Of a stretch of 64,000 bases of DNA, positions 27,110-35,549 are shown one piece after another. The position numbers were made by a program, and so were the translations under genes. The stretch is from assembly GCF_033100115.1 (NCBI RefSeq), contig NZ_CP136910.1, positions 4,157,001 to 4,221,000 on the forward strand, written 5' to 3'. The notes beneath the pieces are model-generated. The model did not search any database and was not told where the DNA came from. It was given only the letters and a program-made list of their open reading frames with translations. How positions within the stretch are numbered: the stretch's first letter is position 1; each line of letters starts with the position of its first letter. This DNA comes from Anaerocolumna sp. AGMB13020 (lineage in GTDB: Bacteria > Bacillota > Clostridia > Lachnospirales > Lachnospiraceae).

Positions 27110-27868
27110 GTGATAAATGTAAAAAAATATATGAAAGTGGGAATTTTAATTATGGCGATTTCAATGTCAATGGTGGGATTAACAGGTTGTAAAATGGCAA
27201 AAGATAATATTAGTAATAAAATAGATGATAATTTAAAAACTGAATTAGGTTAAGAGTTTAATGTCTTTAGTCTGCAGGGCTCAAACTTTGATACGGAATA
27301 TCAAGCATATGTGTCGCCAGTGAGTAATCCGGAAATTCGTTTTTCAGTGAATGAGGATAAAAATGGAAAACTAAAAGATTTTCAAAAGAGTAGTTATTAT
27401 TCTGCAAAGGTTTGGAATGACTTGGCACAGGAAATAATAAAGGGATTTGAAGAATATGAGATTGAAGCGTTCTGTAAAGCATCAGCAGGGAAAGTTACAA
27501 CAAAAGCTGCCTCGCTAGATACGACAGTAAATGATTATATAGAGATGAATCCAGACTGCCAATTTGGCTTAGATGTTATTCTGAATGAAAATGATGCAAA
27601 AAATAAAGAGATATTGAGTAAGATTGTAAGTGTATTGGAAAAACAAAATGAAATATATCCTGGAATCTGTATTTACGGTAAATTTTATTTTTATGAGGAA
27701 GAGTGGTATTTAAAAACCAAAGAATTTATGAAAAGTACAGTACACCCTTCCAGTACAGTCTTGGAACAGAATAACCTAAAATATTCGTTACTGAATGGAA
27801 TAAAGGATAATAAAGTAAATGAATCGGTAGAAGATATGATGAAAAATTTAGAAGAAAATAACGCATGA
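27110..27868 (+). pseudogene. Lipoprotein L3, interrupted by a nonsense codon
   Basis: Paralogue of L1/L2/L4 starting at GTG 27110 behind cggaaggag with the same signal peptide and LTGC lipobox. Codon 48 is TAA (27251-27253), where the other copies have a Glu codon of GEEF. The frame downstream stays open to 27868 and aligns well with the paralogues, so a single substitution inactivates an otherwise intact gene. No lipase gene or stub follows directly. Read-through or a sequencing error are the alternatives. Confidence 0.8.
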
Positions 27869-27949
27869 ATAAAACTGTAGTACAAAAGGTTTGGATTGGA
27901 CAATCAAAAAAATATATATCTATAAAAACTAATTCGAAAGGAGAGAATT

Positions 27950-28735
27950 GTGATAAATGTAAAAAAATATATGAAAGTGGGGATTTTAATTATGGCAATA
28001 TCAATGTCAATGGCTGGATTAACAGGATGTAAAATGGCAAAAGATAAAATTGAAAATAAAATAGAGGATAATCTACAAGCTGAAATAGGAGAAGAGTTTA
28101 AAGTTTTTTGGCTACAAGGCTCGAACTTTGATACGGAATATAAAGCATATGTATCACCAGTGATTAATCAGGAAATCCGTTTTACAGTATTTGCAGATAA
28201 AGATGGAAAATTAGATGGTTCTTATAAAAATAGTTATTATACAGCAAAAGTCTGGAATGACTTTGCACAAGAGATAATTGAAGAGTTTGACGTAAATGGG
28301 CTGGAGGCATTCTGTAAAGCAGAAGCAGGGCCGGCTACAGAAGAAGAAATGTCGATTGTGCCAGAAGTAACTTCACTTGATACAACAGTAAAAGAGTATT
28401 TAGAGTTGATTCCAAACTGCGAGTTTGGCTTATATGTGATTTTGAATGAAAGTGATGCAATGAATAAAGAAACATTAAATAAGATTGTAAAGGTATTAGC
28501 AAAGATGGATGAAATATATCCTGGAATTAGTATTTATGCTAAGTTTTATTTTTATGATGAAGAAGGGTATAAAAAAACCAAAGATTATTTTAAAAGTACA
28601 GTATATCCTTCCAGTACGATATTGAAAGAGAATAATTTGAAATATTCATTAAATAATGGAATAAAGGATGGTGTGGTAAATTATTCAGTCCAAGAGATGT
28701 TGGAAACATTGGGAGAAAGTAATGTAACTCAATAG
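27950..28735 (+). CDS. Lipoprotein L4, candidate immunity protein for lipase 2
   Basis: A 261-residue lipoprotein starting at GTG 27950 behind gaaaggagag. Signal peptide ends in LTGC with Cys ~27. It keeps the full-length domain including the Glu-rich linker around residue 130 found in L1. Lipase 2 begins 16 bp downstream, the same spacing as L1 and lipase 1, so each intact lipase is paired with its own lipoprotein. Sequence differences from L1 concentrate in the middle and C-terminal parts (for example YKAYVSPVINQEIRF against YEAEVSLVSNPDISF), as expected if specificity has diverged. The immunity role is inferred. Confidence 0.7.
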   Translation: MINVKKYMKVGILIMAISMSMAGLTGCKMAKDKIENKIEDNLQAEIGEEFKVFWLQGSNFDTEYKAYVSPVINQEIRFTVFADKDGKLDGSYKNSYYTAKVWNDFAQEIIEEFDVNGLEAFCKAEAGPATEEEMSIVPEVTSLDTTVKEYLELIPNCEFGLYVILNESDAMNKETLNKIVKVLAKMDEIYPGISIYAKFYFYDEEGYKKTKDYFKSTVYPSSTILKENNLKYSLNNGIKDGVVNYSVQEMLETLGESNVTQ

Positions 28736-28751
28736 CGTATAGGAGGTACAG

Positions 28752-30386
28752 ATGGGATATACGGACAAAGAACTAAGAGATGCAACACAGATAGCATATA
28801 TGGATTTGAGTCATGGATATAATTATCTGGTAGAAATAAAAAATGAAAAACCGCCATTTTCCATTAGGCAGATAATAAATAGTACAAAAGAAGAAATGAT
28901 ACAAAAAAATCTGGAAGATAAAATAAAAAAAGGCGATATATCAATTGATTTGGATTCCTGGAAAATTACTGAGATTCATGATAAGAATGATGAGAATGGA
29001 TTTTATGGATGTATTATCGAAACCTCTAATAATGAAGCAATCGTAGCTTTTCGTGGAAGTGAAGAACCAAGTATAAATAATCAGTTGCAGTTTGATTGGA
29101 TTGATGCTGATATCGGATTGCTGAACAGTACAGAGACTTTGCAGCAGACAGAAGTCAATCTATTCCTATCAGACATTAAAAACAAAGGATTATTGGATAA
29201 GTATACGTATGTGGCCTCCACAGGACATTCTTTGGGAGGAAATCTCTCTGATTACTTTACTATTCAAGCTGCTAATGAACTTAGTGATAAAATGAAGCAA
29301 AGTGTTAATTTTGATGGACCTGGTTTTTCAAAAGAATTCTTGGAAAGTAACAAAATAAACATTGAATCTGTATCTGGAATTATGAAGCATTATCAATGGA
29401 GTGCTGTAGGGAATCTGCTGTTTCCGGTTCCGGGTGTGGAATTTGTTACATCCGATATAAAAAATTATAGTGAAACCTCAAAATATCTTCAAGATGAACG
29501 TAAGGAATATTCATACTATTTAATCGCCAGACATGATACACGAAGCCTGAAATATGACGAGCATGGAAATCTTGTAAATGGTAAAATGGATAACTTAGCT
29601 TGGTTTATGGGAAAAATCTCTAAGTTAATTGACAGAATGCCCTCTGCCATAGGTAACTCGATGAAAAAAGACCTTAAATATTTCTTACTACTTGGAGAAG
29701 AGATCAAGAGCTTGCTCGTTGTTGATAAAAAGCTTACAACATTAGGTAAAGAAATGGTAGCAGCCGCTGCTATAGCTGTGCTGTCAAATCCAATCGGTAC
29801 CCTAAAAATTGCGGCTAAAGTGATTGTTACTGCAGTAGCTGTTGTATTAGCGTCTGTTGGATTAGAGTGTTTAATCGAATATATTGAAAGTATTGCCGAA
29901 AAGGTAGGTGAATTAGTAGCAGAAGCAAAAAAAATGGTTGCAAAAAAGTTTGAAGAATTTAAGGAAGCATTAAAAAAAGAAGTTTCCAAAGTCAAAGATT
30001 TGGCCAAATATGCAATAACATTAATAACAAACAAGGCTGCTAGAGATAAATTGGTAGACGAGGCTGCAGGTAAGATTAGAGATTATAGTGCCGGAATATT
30101 AGAGGAGTTAAAGAAAGCCTATTCCCTCATCATATCGGAAGAATTTTTCGATATGAGGATATGGAATAAGAAATACTTACAGGAAAAGTGGTATGGCAGA
30201 TTACTTCTTTCACCCATTCAGGCTGTTGCTTTTCGTTTAGCTGGTTCTGTCCTGGATGCTGGAATTGGCTTTATCAATAAAGTGATGAGAATATTTGAAG
30301 AGGTGCAGGAATTGGATGACAATTTTGCTAAATTTCTGAATACAAAAGCAGATGAATTGAACGCTGTGGCGGAGTTATTGGACTAA
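28752..30386 (+). CDS. Class 3 lipase-like T7SS effector candidate (lipase 2)
   Basis: Paralogue of lipase 1 (544 residues, no signal peptide; ATG behind ataggaggtaca). The alpha/beta-hydrolase half has Ser160 in TGHSLGGNLSDY, an Asp in NFDGPGF and a His in ARHDTRS. The hydrophobic segment (~334-380) and the helical C-terminal half are conserved. The last ~170 residues are almost identical to lipase 1, while the N-terminal ~130 residues diverge. Two small helical genes follow at 22 bp and 17 bp spacing. The unit L4-lipase 2-partner-partner is the only complete one in the locus and probably represents the ancestral arrangement. Confidence 0.7.
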   Translation: MGYTDKELRDATQIAYMDLSHGYNYLVEIKNEKPPFSIRQIINSTKEEMIQKNLEDKIKKGDISIDLDSWKITEIHDKNDENGFYGCIIETSNNEAIVAFRGSEEPSINNQLQFDWIDADIGLLNSTETLQQTEVNLFLSDIKNKGLLDKYTYVASTGHSLGGNLSDYFTIQAANELSDKMKQSVNFDGPGFSKEFLESNKINIESVSGIMKHYQWSAVGNLLFPVPGVEFVTSDIKNYSETSKYLQDERKEYSYYLIARHDTRSLKYDEHGNLVNGKMDNLAWFMGKISKLIDRMPSAIGNSMKKDLKYFLLLGEEIKSLLVVDKKLTTLGKEMVAAAAIAVLSNPIGTLKIAAKVIVTAVAVVLASVGLECLIEYIESIAEKVGELVAEAKKMVAKKFEEFKEALKKEVSKVKDLAKYAITLITNKAARDKLVDEAAGKIRDYSAGILEELKKAYSLIISEEFFDMRIWNKKYLQEKWYGRLLLSPIQAVAFRLAGSVLDAGIGFINKVMRIFEEVQELDDNFAKFLNTKADELNAVAELLD

Positions 30387-30407
30387 CTGATTGGAGGGAG
30401 AGAAACA

Positions 30408-30677
30408 ATGGAAGAATTAATAGTAAATTATTCGAATATAAAGGATGCTGTTAGTGATCTGACGGAGCTGAAAAATAGAATCCAAAAATATTCCAATAAA
30501 TCATATGCAATGCATCAGAGTTCGGGTTCGGCAGCAGAGGCTATGCTGACCACCGGCAAGTCTTTTACGAAGGTAGCAAAAAAACTGGAAGAATACATAG
30601 AGGACCTGATCAAGGATTTAAATTATGCCTCAAGTACCTTTGAAACGGCAGATAATAAGCTGGCAAATGAAATGTAA
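30408..30677 (+). CDS. WXG100-like small helical protein (partner 1)
   Basis: An 89-residue helical-hairpin protein, ATG behind attggagggag. It has no signal peptide, no Cys and no Trp. Two predicted helices (~8-30 and ~48-85) flank a polar loop (SSGSAAEAML). The size and form are those of WXG100/ESAT-6-like and DUF5344-like proteins that pair with T7SS effectors. The WXG tripeptide itself is absent; SSG occupies the turn. A decayed copy follows lipase 1 (25917-26005), showing this gene was part of the duplicated unit. Confidence 0.62.
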   Translation: MEELIVNYSNIKDAVSDLTELKNRIQKYSNKSYAMHQSSGSAAEAMLTTGKSFTKVAKKLEEYIEDLIKDLNYASSTFETADNKLANEM

Positions 30678-30693
30678 TAGAAGGAGATAATTT

Positions 30694-30972
30694 ATGGCAA
30701 GTAATGTTGTAATTGTTGACAGTGAGTTTATAACAATGGCGCGTGAGCTTTCAGAAGGTACAGATGAAATAGAGGAAATTATAAAAAAATATAAAGCGAT
30801 CATAGAGAATCTAACCCAGAAGGGTATTGTTGATATTGCGATCAATAATGTAATGGCTGAAAAGGTTGAGAAGGCAAATGATGTAATAAAACAACTTACG
30901 CCGATTATCAATGAAATCTACACAAAGACCATAAATTTTATTGATGACGTTGCAGAGAAAGATGATTTATAA
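30694..30972 (+). CDS. WXG100-like small helical protein (partner 2)
   Basis: A 92-residue all-helical protein, ATG behind agaaggagataattt, 17 bp after partner 1. Helices at ~8-38 and ~48-85 with a short turn near NLTQKG. No signal peptide or enzymatic motif. A pair of small helical proteins encoded right after a lipase is the arrangement of staphylococcal tlaA/tlaB-type partners. The C-terminal acidic end (VAEKDDL) could serve as an export signal, but this is speculative. A terminator follows at 30995. Confidence 0.6.
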   Translation: MASNVVIVDSEFITMARELSEGTDEIEEIIKKYKAIIENLTQKGIVDIAINNVMAEKVEKANDVIKQLTPIINEIYTKTINFIDDVAEKDDL

Positions 30973-30994
30973 TAAAAGTGAATTGCACGGGATT

Positions 30995-31034
30995 AAACGC
31001 TGCGACCCAGTATTCAGGGTGGTGGCGTTTTTTA
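30995..31034 (+). terminator. Rho-independent terminator ending the lipase locus
   Basis: AAACGC...ACCC pairs with GGGT...GCGTTT (30995-31007 with 31017-31029) followed by TTTT. It marks the end of the 22.7-31.0 kb transcription unit. Confidence 0.75.
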
Positions 31035-31196
31035 AGATGATTAATGATTAGGACTCTTTAATACTTTAATAAGGAAATGGACTGTTATCTGGTTTATTTC
31101 ATAGGTTTATTCTGATTTATCTGTAGGTTTATTCTCTCTTGAAAAAGAATATAAGAAGTAACATACGCCCCCTTATAGGATAATGTATTATATATT

Positions 31197-31225
31197 TTGT
31201 TTCTTTTCAGATGTTCTGTTATAAT
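31197..31225 (+). promoter_or_regulatory. Sigma-A promoter of folA
   Basis: TTGTTT (31197-31202), 17-bp spacer, TATAAT (31220-31225). The remaining part of the 31035-31440 gap holds a short GCCA-rich repeat and no other feature. Confidence 0.6.
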
Positions 31226-31261
31226 TAATATAAAGCTATCCCTGTAGCTTTTGGCCAGATG

Positions 31262-31309
31262 GGCCAGAGCCGCCAGTGCACCAGTGCCACCAGCGCCATC
31301 AGCGGAGGG
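31262..31309 (+). repeat. Degenerate 9-nt repeats in the folA leader
   Basis: About five units with a 9-nt period: gccagagcc, gccagtgca, ccagtgcca, ccagcgcca, tcagcggag. The tract is GC-rich in an AT-rich leader. It lies downstream of the promoter and would be transcribed. Confidence 0.5.
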
Positions 31310-31440
31310 AATTTAGATGGGTTTGAGTAATTGAAATACATAATTCACACCCGATTTATGGCAGTGCCGTATCTGCTGGCAGATGTGGTATACAAGGAGA
31401 GCTTGTGTGAAATAAAGAGTTTAGAAAGGTAGATTATTAT

Positions 31441-31929
31441 ATGAATTTAATCGTTGCAGTAGACAAAAACTGGGCTATTGGTTACCAGAATCAGCTTTTG
31501 ATCAGTATCCCCGAAGATATGAGATTTTTCAGGGATGAGACTTCCGGAAAGGCTGTTATCATGGGCAGAAATACCATGGAGACTTTTCCCGCAGGTAAGC
31601 CTTTAAAGAACAGGCTTAACGTTGTCATCACTTCGAAGGATATAGAAATCAAAGACGCAGTTGTTGTACACAGTATTGAAGAAGCCCTTGAAGCAGTAAA
31701 AGATTATAAATCAGAAGATGTATATGTTATTGGGGGAGGAACTATTTACAAACAGATGCTTCATCTGTGTGATGTCGCCCATGTAACAAAGATAGATTAC
31801 GCTTATCATGCCGATACTTATTTTCCGAATTTGGATGAAATGCCGGAATGGCAAGTGGAAGCAGAGTCAGAGGAACGAACGTATTATGATATTGAATATG
31901 CTTTTTATAAATATGTGAAGAAACAGTAA
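31441..31929 (+). CDS. folA: Dihydrofolate reductase
   Basis: Reduces dihydrofolate to tetrahydrofolate with NADPH; 162 residues, the standard length. Diagnostic parts are MNLIVAVDKNWAIGYQNQLL at the N-terminus (Met20-loop region), the substrate-site acidic residue in PEDMRFFRD, KAVIMGRNTMETFP for NADPH binding, and YVIGGGTIYKQML. ATG behind agaaaggtag. It regenerates the cofactor oxidised by ThyA, whose gene is 8.9 kb upstream, on the far side of the lipase locus. Confidence 0.95.
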   Translation: MNLIVAVDKNWAIGYQNQLLISIPEDMRFFRDETSGKAVIMGRNTMETFPAGKPLKNRLNVVITSKDIEIKDAVVVHSIEEALEAVKDYKSEDVYVIGGGTIYKQMLHLCDVAHVTKIDYAYHADTYFPNLDEMPEWQVEAESEERTYYDIEYAFYKYVKKQ

Positions 31930-31978
31930 TATTGTAATCGCTTATTTCCTCATGATATCCTGTGAAAGCAGTCGTCAT

Positions 31979-32072
31979 AGCCATTGCAAAGCCATATAGC
32001 CATGTTGCAGCCATAAGCTATGTTGCAGCCATAAGCTATGTTGCAAAGCCATATAGCCATGTTGCAAAGCCG
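31979..32072 (+). repeat. Minisatellite between folA and degV (18/21-bp units)
   Basis: Tandem units gccataagctatgttgca (two exact copies) alternate with the longer variant aagccatatagccatgttgca (about three copies, some partial). The last unit overlaps the -35 element of the degV promoter. Confidence 0.8.
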
Positions 32073-32089
32073 TAATAGTATGCTATAAT
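32062..32089 (+). promoter_or_regulatory. degV promoter partly inside the minisatellite
   Basis: TTGCAA (32062-32067), 16-bp spacer and extended -10 TGC-TATAAT (32084-32089). The -35 lies within the last repeat unit (atgTTGCAAagcc). Confidence 0.6.
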
Positions 32090-32135
32090 TATATATAGTG
32101 TTATTAAAGACCACATATAATATCCAGAAAGAAGT

Positions 32136-33044
32136 ATGATAGTCATGATTAAATTAATTATTGACAGTACCTGTGATCTGCCTGAGACATATATTGAAGA
32201 GAATGATATTAAAGTTTTGCCCCTTAAAATACTGCTGGAAGACAGAGAGTATCTGGATGGTGAAACGATTGATGTTGACGGAGTATATGCAGCAATGAAG
32301 AACGGGACAGTCCCTGTGACTTCACAGCCTGCACCAGACACCATATACAATACCTTCAGCCAGTACGCGAAAAAGGGTTTTGATTTTATTTATCTTGCAT
32401 TTTCTGCTGCTATGTCCGGAACCTGTCAACTGGCAGCGTCCATACTTTCAGAAATGAAAGAGAAACATCCACAGACACATATGGAGGTTGTGGATTCCAA
32501 AGGCGGTTCCTTAGCCACAGGGTTAATCCTGATGGAAACCTGTGAGTATATTAAAACCAATCATTGTAAATTTGAAGAAGCACTGGCTTATATGAAAGAA
32601 CTGATAAAATCTGTGGAGCATATCTTTACCATAGCAGATTTAAACTGGCTTATAAAAGGCGGACGGATAAGCAAAGCGCAGGGAATATTAGGGAATATTC
32701 TGGACCTTCATCCCATACTTGATGTAGAGGACGGCCGGATGGAGGTCGTGGAAAAAATAAGAGGTAGAAAGAAAACCTATACAGAAGTTGTAAATCTGGT
32801 TGCGGAACGAGCAGGAGAGCTTAAGGATAAGGTTATTGGAATCAGCCATGCAGATGACGAAGAAGCAGCGCTGGAACTTAAGAAGATGATACAGGAAAGA
32901 CTCGGGGGTACTCATTTCATTATCCAGAAAATTGGCGGAGTACTGGGCAGTCATTTAGGGCTTGGAGGCGTAGGGATATTCTTTTTTAACAAAAATGTAG
33001 CAGAAATCAGCAAAATGGCACTATACAACTGCAATGACCGATAA
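32136..33044 (+). CDS. DegV family fatty-acid-binding protein
   Basis: DegV/FakB-type protein that binds a fatty acid in a two-domain fold and presents it to a kinase partner. The N-terminal IIDSTCDLP motif and YIYLAFSAAMSGTCQLA-like segment (IYLAFSAAMSGT) are family hallmarks, as are VVDSKGGSLATGLI and IKGGRISKAQ. It is 302 residues long. ATG 32136 and ATG 32145 are both possible starts; the latter begins exactly at the conserved MIKLIIDST and has better spacing from agaaagaag. No fakA is nearby, as is common for multiple DegV paralogues. Confidence 0.93.
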   Translation: MIVMIKLIIDSTCDLPETYIEENDIKVLPLKILLEDREYLDGETIDVDGVYAAMKNGTVPVTSQPAPDTIYNTFSQYAKKGFDFIYLAFSAAMSGTCQLAASILSEMKEKHPQTHMEVVDSKGGSLATGLILMETCEYIKTNHCKFEEALAYMKELIKSVEHIFTIADLNWLIKGGRISKAQGILGNILDLHPILDVEDGRMEVVEKIRGRKKTYTEVVNLVAERAGELKDKVIGISHADDEEAALELKKMIQERLGGTHFIIQKIGGVLGSHLGLGGVGIFFFNKNVAEISKMALYNCNDR

Positions 33045-33121
33045 GAATAGTATGTTGCTCCATACAGCCGGGGTTGTTTTCCTTTGCATGGGATAAAATA
33101 GAAAGAATTATGAAAAAAGAC

Positions 33122-33150
33122 TTGAAAAACCTAAGCTGAAAGGCTAATAT
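33122..33150 (+). promoter_or_regulatory. Sigma-A promoter of ilvE
   Basis: TTGAAA (33122-33127), 17-bp spacer, TAATAT (33145-33150), ~40 bp before the ilvE start. Confidence 0.6.
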
Positions 33151-33190
33151 AAAACCTATACAAAAAATGAGAAGGAAAGAGGAACGTATC

Positions 33191-34261
33191 ATGTTAAATA
33201 TCAGAATAGAAAAAACCACAACTCCCAAAGAACTGCCAGGTAATGATAATCCGCTAAAATTTGGTACTATATTTACGGATCATATGTTTGTGATGGATTA
33301 CGAAACCGGCAAAGGCTGGCATGATGCGAGAATTGAACCTTATCAACCAATTAGTCTTGAACCTTCAGCCATGGTATTTCATTATGGGCAGGAGATGTTT
33401 GAAGGGTTAAAGGCATATAAAACGGAGGATGGAAGAATCCTTTTGTTCCGTCCGGAGAAGAACATCGAAAGAGCAAATAACACAAACGTAAGAATCTGTA
33501 TACCGGAGATACCAGAGGAAGACTTTTTGCAGGCAATCAAAGAAGTAGTTAAGCTTGATGAGAGCTGGATTCCTACAAAACCTGGAACTTCCCTGTATAT
33601 CAGACCATTTATAATAGCTACCGATCCATTTTTAGGAGTAAGACCATCTGATACTTACAAATTCCTTATAATACTGTCACCGGTAGGAGCATATTATCCG
33701 GAAGGTTTAAATCCGGTAAAGATATGGATCGAAGATGAATATGTAAGGGCAGTAAAGGGTGGAATCGGAGAAGCCAAAACCGGAGCCAATTATGTTGCTT
33801 CCTTAAGATCACAGGTAAAGGCCCATGAAGAAGGTTATTCACAGGTACTCTGGCTGGATGGTGTAGAGAGAAAATACATTGAAGAAGTAGGAGCTATGAA
33901 TATCTTCTTTAAAATAGGCGGAAAGATTGTTACCCCTGCGTTAAACGGCAGCATACTTCCCGGTGTTACCAGGGCATCCGTAATTCAACTTTGCAAAGAG
34001 TGGGGACTTACCGTAGAAGAAAGAAAAATTGATATTAATGAGATTAAAGAGGCGTATGATAACGGAACACTGGAGGAAGTATTTGGCAGTGGTACCGCAG
34101 CAGTAATCTCACCTGTAGGACAGTTAAGATGGGAAGATAAGATCATGCAGGTAAAAGATGGCGGTATTGGTGAGTACAGCCAGAAAATCTATGATACGAT
34201 TACCGGAATACAGCTTGGAAAATTAGAAGATACCTTTAACTGGACAGTCCAGGTTAAATAA
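33191..34261 (+). CDS. ilvE: Branched-chain amino acid aminotransferase
   Basis: PLP-dependent fold-type IV transaminase interconverting Leu/Ile/Val and their 2-oxo acids; 356 residues from ATG 33191 (ATG 33167 is in frame but lies before the aaggaaagagg site). The catalytic Lys is Lys196 in GIGEAKTGANYVAS. Other signatures are FHYGQEMFEGLKAY, RPEKNIERANN, and GSGTAAVISPVGQL for phosphate binding. The size and motifs match the eukaryote-like group (BCAT), which is common in Firmicutes. It is monocistronic with its own promoter and terminator. Confidence 0.95.
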   Translation: MLNIRIEKTTTPKELPGNDNPLKFGTIFTDHMFVMDYETGKGWHDARIEPYQPISLEPSAMVFHYGQEMFEGLKAYKTEDGRILLFRPEKNIERANNTNVRICIPEIPEEDFLQAIKEVVKLDESWIPTKPGTSLYIRPFIIATDPFLGVRPSDTYKFLIILSPVGAYYPEGLNPVKIWIEDEYVRAVKGGIGEAKTGANYVASLRSQVKAHEEGYSQVLWLDGVERKYIEEVGAMNIFFKIGGKIVTPALNGSILPGVTRASVIQLCKEWGLTVEERKIDINEIKEAYDNGTLEEVFGSGTAAVISPVGQLRWEDKIMQVKDGGIGEYSQKIYDTITGIQLGKLEDTFNWTVQVK

Positions 34262-34282
34262 TATACGAGAACAGCTGCAAAC

Positions 34283-34327
34283 GGCTGCCCAGAAAGCTAT
34301 TGCTACACCGGCTTCCTTTGGGCAGCT
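34283..34327 (+). terminator. Hairpin terminator after ilvE
   Basis: GGCTGCCCA (34283-34291) pairs with TGGGCAGCT (34319-34327), with a GAAAGC/GGCTTC inner stem. The following T tract is short. Confidence 0.6.
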
Positions 34328-34361
34328 ATTTCATATAATACCGCAGCAAAATTTAATTTTG

Positions 34362-34448
34362 ATGTCAGAAAAGCGGAATACTGTCAGAAAATAGGTAATG
34401 TCAGGAAAGCGGTAATGTCAGAAAAGCGGTATACTGTCAGGAATGGCC
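34362..34448 (+). repeat. Minisatellite TGTCAGRAAAnnGG (five units)
   Basis: Five units of 17-19 bp, each beginning TGTCAG (tgtcagaaaagcggaatac, tgtcagaaaataggtaa, tgtcaggaaagcggtaa, tgtcagaaaagcggtatac, and a last partial one). The array lies in the 441-bp gap between ilvE and the MgtC gene, which is otherwise featureless. Confidence 0.75.
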
Positions 34449-34702
34449 AAAACACGATGCACTATGGATGATTACACCATATTGCAGTATTCTGTATTGG
34501 AAATTCCGGTAGGTAGTACTGTTATACATCCCAAGTATTTGCTGATAAAGCGGCGGTTTCGTTTGGTGCAAACAATGTAAAACAAATCCAGGGAAGAGTG
34601 ACAGAAAATTTATTATGAAAGGTTGCCACATTATGGATCTTTCACTCTTATTAAATTGTGGCGGTATCACTGGTATGCCAGAGATATACAAGAGGTGTAA
34701 AT

Positions 34703-35392
34703 ATGAAAGAAATTCTTGCTTCATTACAGGAAATAAATACACTTTCCATTATAGCCAGGCTGACGCTGGCAATTCTCTTTGGCGGTTTAATCGGATATGA
34801 GAGAGGCAGAAAGCGAAGACCTGCCGGGCTTAGAACACATATCTTGGTCTGCATCGGTGCAGCCCTTGTAATGATTACAAGTCAGTATATGATGGAAATA
34901 CGGAACTACACAACGGATCCCACCAGGCTTGGTGCACAGGTAATCAGCGGTATCGGTTTTTTAGGTGCGGGAACTATATTAATAACGGGAAAACAGCAGG
35001 TCAAAGGACTGACCACAGCCGCAGGGCTTTGGGCATCTGCCTGTATGGGGCTGGCAATCGGTATCGGTTTCTATGAAGGTGCGATTATTGCATGTGCGTT
35101 TATCTATATATGCAACACTGTTTTACATCGTTTTGACGTTTATACCATGTCCAGGACCAAGCTGGTTGAGGTCTATGTGCAGGTTACCACTGTAAATGCC
35201 ATAAGCCGTGTATTTGAAGTAATTCGAACCAACAATATGACAATCTCTGATGTAGAAATCAGTAAAACAAGAAATTCAGAAGATACCGTAGGTTTGTTTA
35301 TCACAATCAAGCAGCAGGAAAAGCATGACCATGAAAAAATTCTGTTGTTACTCAGCGGACTGGAAGATGTTTTAACAGTAGATGAGATATAA
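34703..35392 (+). CDS. MgtC/SapB family membrane protein
   Basis: A 229-residue inner-membrane protein starting at ATG 34703 behind agaggtgtaa (GTG 34658 is in frame but lacks a ribosome site). The MgtC signature is clear: LAILFGGLIGYERGRKRRPAGLRTHILVC, and later RLGAQVISGIGFLGAGTILI, with four or five membrane helices over residues ~15-140. The C-terminal ~80 residues form a soluble ACT-like domain. MgtC proteins are linked to Mg2+ homeostasis and, in pathogens, survival in macrophages; here a general ion-stress role is most likely. Confidence 0.9.
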   Translation: MKEILASLQEINTLSIIARLTLAILFGGLIGYERGRKRRPAGLRTHILVCIGAALVMITSQYMMEIRNYTTDPTRLGAQVISGIGFLGAGTILITGKQQVKGLTTAAGLWASACMGLAIGIGFYEGAIIACAFIYICNTVLHRFDVYTMSRTKLVEVYVQVTTVNAISRVFEVIRTNNMTISDVEISKTRNSEDTVGLFITIKQQEKHDHEKILLLLSGLEDVLTVDEI

Positions 35393-35549
35393 TATATTAT
35401 CATACATTTGTGTTTGGGATTTACTGAATCAGGTTTATCAATACCAGAGGCGACGGAACAGGAGAAACGGTTATAAAGCAAAAGACTGTTTACCAAACTA
35501 CAAAAATTTAATAACATCAGGAACATCCGATACACAGGAAAGGAGTAAG

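Noticed and set aside
31979..32072. CRISPR array
   Set aside because: This array and those at 34362, 38448 and 55351 are head-to-tail repeats without unique spacers, and no cas genes are present.
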